A stretch of 64,000 nucleotides of DNA, taken from the NCBI GenBank assembly GCA_027315165.1, contig DAHUYN010000011.1, positions 21,159 through 85,158 of the forward strand, written 5' to 3'. Shown piece after piece: positions 63,174 to 64,000 of this stretch. The notes under the pieces are model-generated. The model did no database searches. It was not told where the DNA came from and was given only the letters and a program-made list of their open reading frames with translations. How positions within the stretch are numbered: the first letter of the stretch is position 1; every line of letters begins with the position of its first letter. The position numbers were made by a program, and so were the translations under genes. The stretch is from Thermoplasmata archaeon. GTDB taxonomy: Archaea > Thermoplasmatota > Thermoplasmata > Lutacidiplasmatales > UBA184.

Positions 63174-64000
63174 ATGTACGACGCCCTCGCCGCGCCGGCT
63201 GGCGCGGGACTCCCCCTCGTTGACCCGTTCCCGACCCCTGACGCCTCCCCGTCGTCCCCCGTTCGGGGAACGACGGGCGGCTCGACGAGGCGCCGCGGCT
63301 CGCCGACCCTGGCCGTTGTCGTCGCGCTGCTCGTTGCGCTGCCCACCGGCTTCTTCCTGATCGGACCGCTCCCGGCCGGGTCGAACGGACCGGCGGGAGC
63401 GTCGCCGACCTCGGTCGCGGCCTCGGCCGTTGCCGACGCGGTCGCGTCGCTCGCCCAGGGGCTGGGTCCGGCCTCTCGTGCACCCGTCACCTGCCAGAAT
63501 CTCGTGACCCAGGCGTCCTGCTCGGCGGACGCGCCCTCGACGCTCGCGCCCGGCCTCCCCGCCTCAACGCCGACCCCGGGAACCGGATGGGCCAACCTCA
63601 CGAACCTCACGGCGGCGACCCCCTCGTGCCGCAGCAGCCTCGGCCTCACCTACGACGCCGCGGGAGGCTACGTGCTGCTGTTCGACGGGCTGGCGGGCTG
63701 TGGGTCGCAGGGCGCGGTGCACGACGACACGTGGATGTTCACGGGCGGCGTGTGGACGAACCTGACGGCGAACCTCAGCCAGATGCCGTCGCCGCGGAGC
63801 CAGTTCCAGCTGACGTACGACCCGGTGGACCGCTACGTGGTGCTGTTCGGCGGGGCCTCGGCCTCGGACGGAGCGATCCTCGGCGATACGTGGGTCTTCT
63901 CCGGCGGCAACTGGACGCAACTGTCGCCGACGACATCGCCGTCGGCCCGGTTCCAGTACAGCGAGACGTGGGACGGGGCGGACGGGGTGGTCCTGCTCTA
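63174..64000 (+). CDS. Kelch surface protein, 3' truncated by the window end
   Basis: At least 275 residues, open to the last base. The N-terminus has a 45-residue polar stretch before one hydrophobic segment (about 46-64; TLAVVVALLVALPTGFFLIG), so it may be a signal anchor. Three kelch-type repeats follow (YDAAGGYVLLFDG, YDPVDRYVVLFGG and the start of another), with the D-TW strands DDTWMFTGGVW and GDTWVFSGGNW. It is the third tandem member of this family here. The C-terminal domain is not visible. Confidence 0.82.
   Translation, partial: MYDALAAPAGAGLPLVDPFPTPDASPSSPVRGTTGGSTRRRGSPTLAVVVALLVALPTGFFLIGPLPAGSNGPAGASPTSVAASAVADAVASLAQGLGPASRAPVTCQNLVTQASCSADAPSTLAPGLPASTPTPGTGWANLTNLTAATPSCRSSLGLTYDAAGGYVLLFDGLAGCGSQGAVHDDTWMFTGGVWTNLTANLSQMPSPRSQFQLTYDPVDRYVVLFGGASASDGAILGDTWVFSGGNWTQLSPTTSPSARFQYSETWDGADGVVLL

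Overview
The window comes from a GC-rich archaeon, most likely a terrestrial or acidophilic member of Thermoplasmatota. The information-processing genes are archaeal: TFB, SRP54, the exosome subunit Csl4, archaeal-type PheS/PheT, ribosomal protein S2 beside enolase, Pth2, PurP and 4-phosphopantoate--beta-alanine ligase. Two intron-containing tRNA genes and many TATA boxes about 25 bp upstream of leaderless start codons agree with this. Two S53 (sedolisin) acid proteases and a large peptide-uptake system suggest a heterotroph that digests protein outside the cell at low pH. The order-level placement is inference. No insertion sequence, CRISPR array, phage gene or replication origin was seen.

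Layout. Positions 1-4618 hold the end of a membrane-anchored sedolisin and a protease-less paralogue; both end in a C2H2 zinc finger placed after the membrane segment. Positions 4652-10143 are a minus-strand housekeeping block: rpe, DNA ligase, a PRC-barrel protein, tRNA-Leu(UAA) with an intron, a METTL5-like methylase, csl4 and a serine hydroxymethyltransferase. Positions 10233-19287 hold a pilin-like, PKD-containing peptide-binding protein convergent with a dppBCDF-type operon whose two ATPases carry insertions. Positions 19538-23399 hold srp54, a DUF1616-like gene and pth2, divergent from a GltD-like flavoprotein. A second, complete sedolisin with a zinc-ribbon tail lies at 23476-26082.

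Positions 26135-34086 hold an argCJBGH run bracketed by two paralogous proteins that look like amino-acid-sensing (ACT-type) regulators, plus a small C2H2 protein. A second copy of the pilin-like peptide-binding protein follows (34182-37226), then pheS-pheT, methylmalonyl-CoA mutase and epimerase running by overlapping codons into eno and rps2, a TrmB-like regulator, TFB, a Cas4-like Fe-S nuclease and purP. Positions 49813-53633 hold two methyltransferases, a two-gene ABC exporter and a zinc-ribbon protein. Then come tRNA-Ser(GGA) with an intron in its T-loop, a GAF/fRMsr-like protein, the pantothenate-pathway ligase with a coiled-coil partner, sfsA and an acyl-CoA dehydrogenase. The right end (57833-64000) is a tandem of three kelch-ectodomain surface proteins, one with a cytoplasmic winged helix-turn-helix.

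Taken together, extracellular proteases, pilin-type binding proteins and the Dpp permease make a coherent peptide-scavenging system that can feed the propionyl/acyl-CoA degradation genes. The most unusual theme is a set of surface proteins (sedolisin, Ig-like, kelch) that cross the membrane once and end in zinc-finger, zinc-ribbon or winged-helix domains, as if signals from outside were linked to nucleic-acid or partner binding inside.
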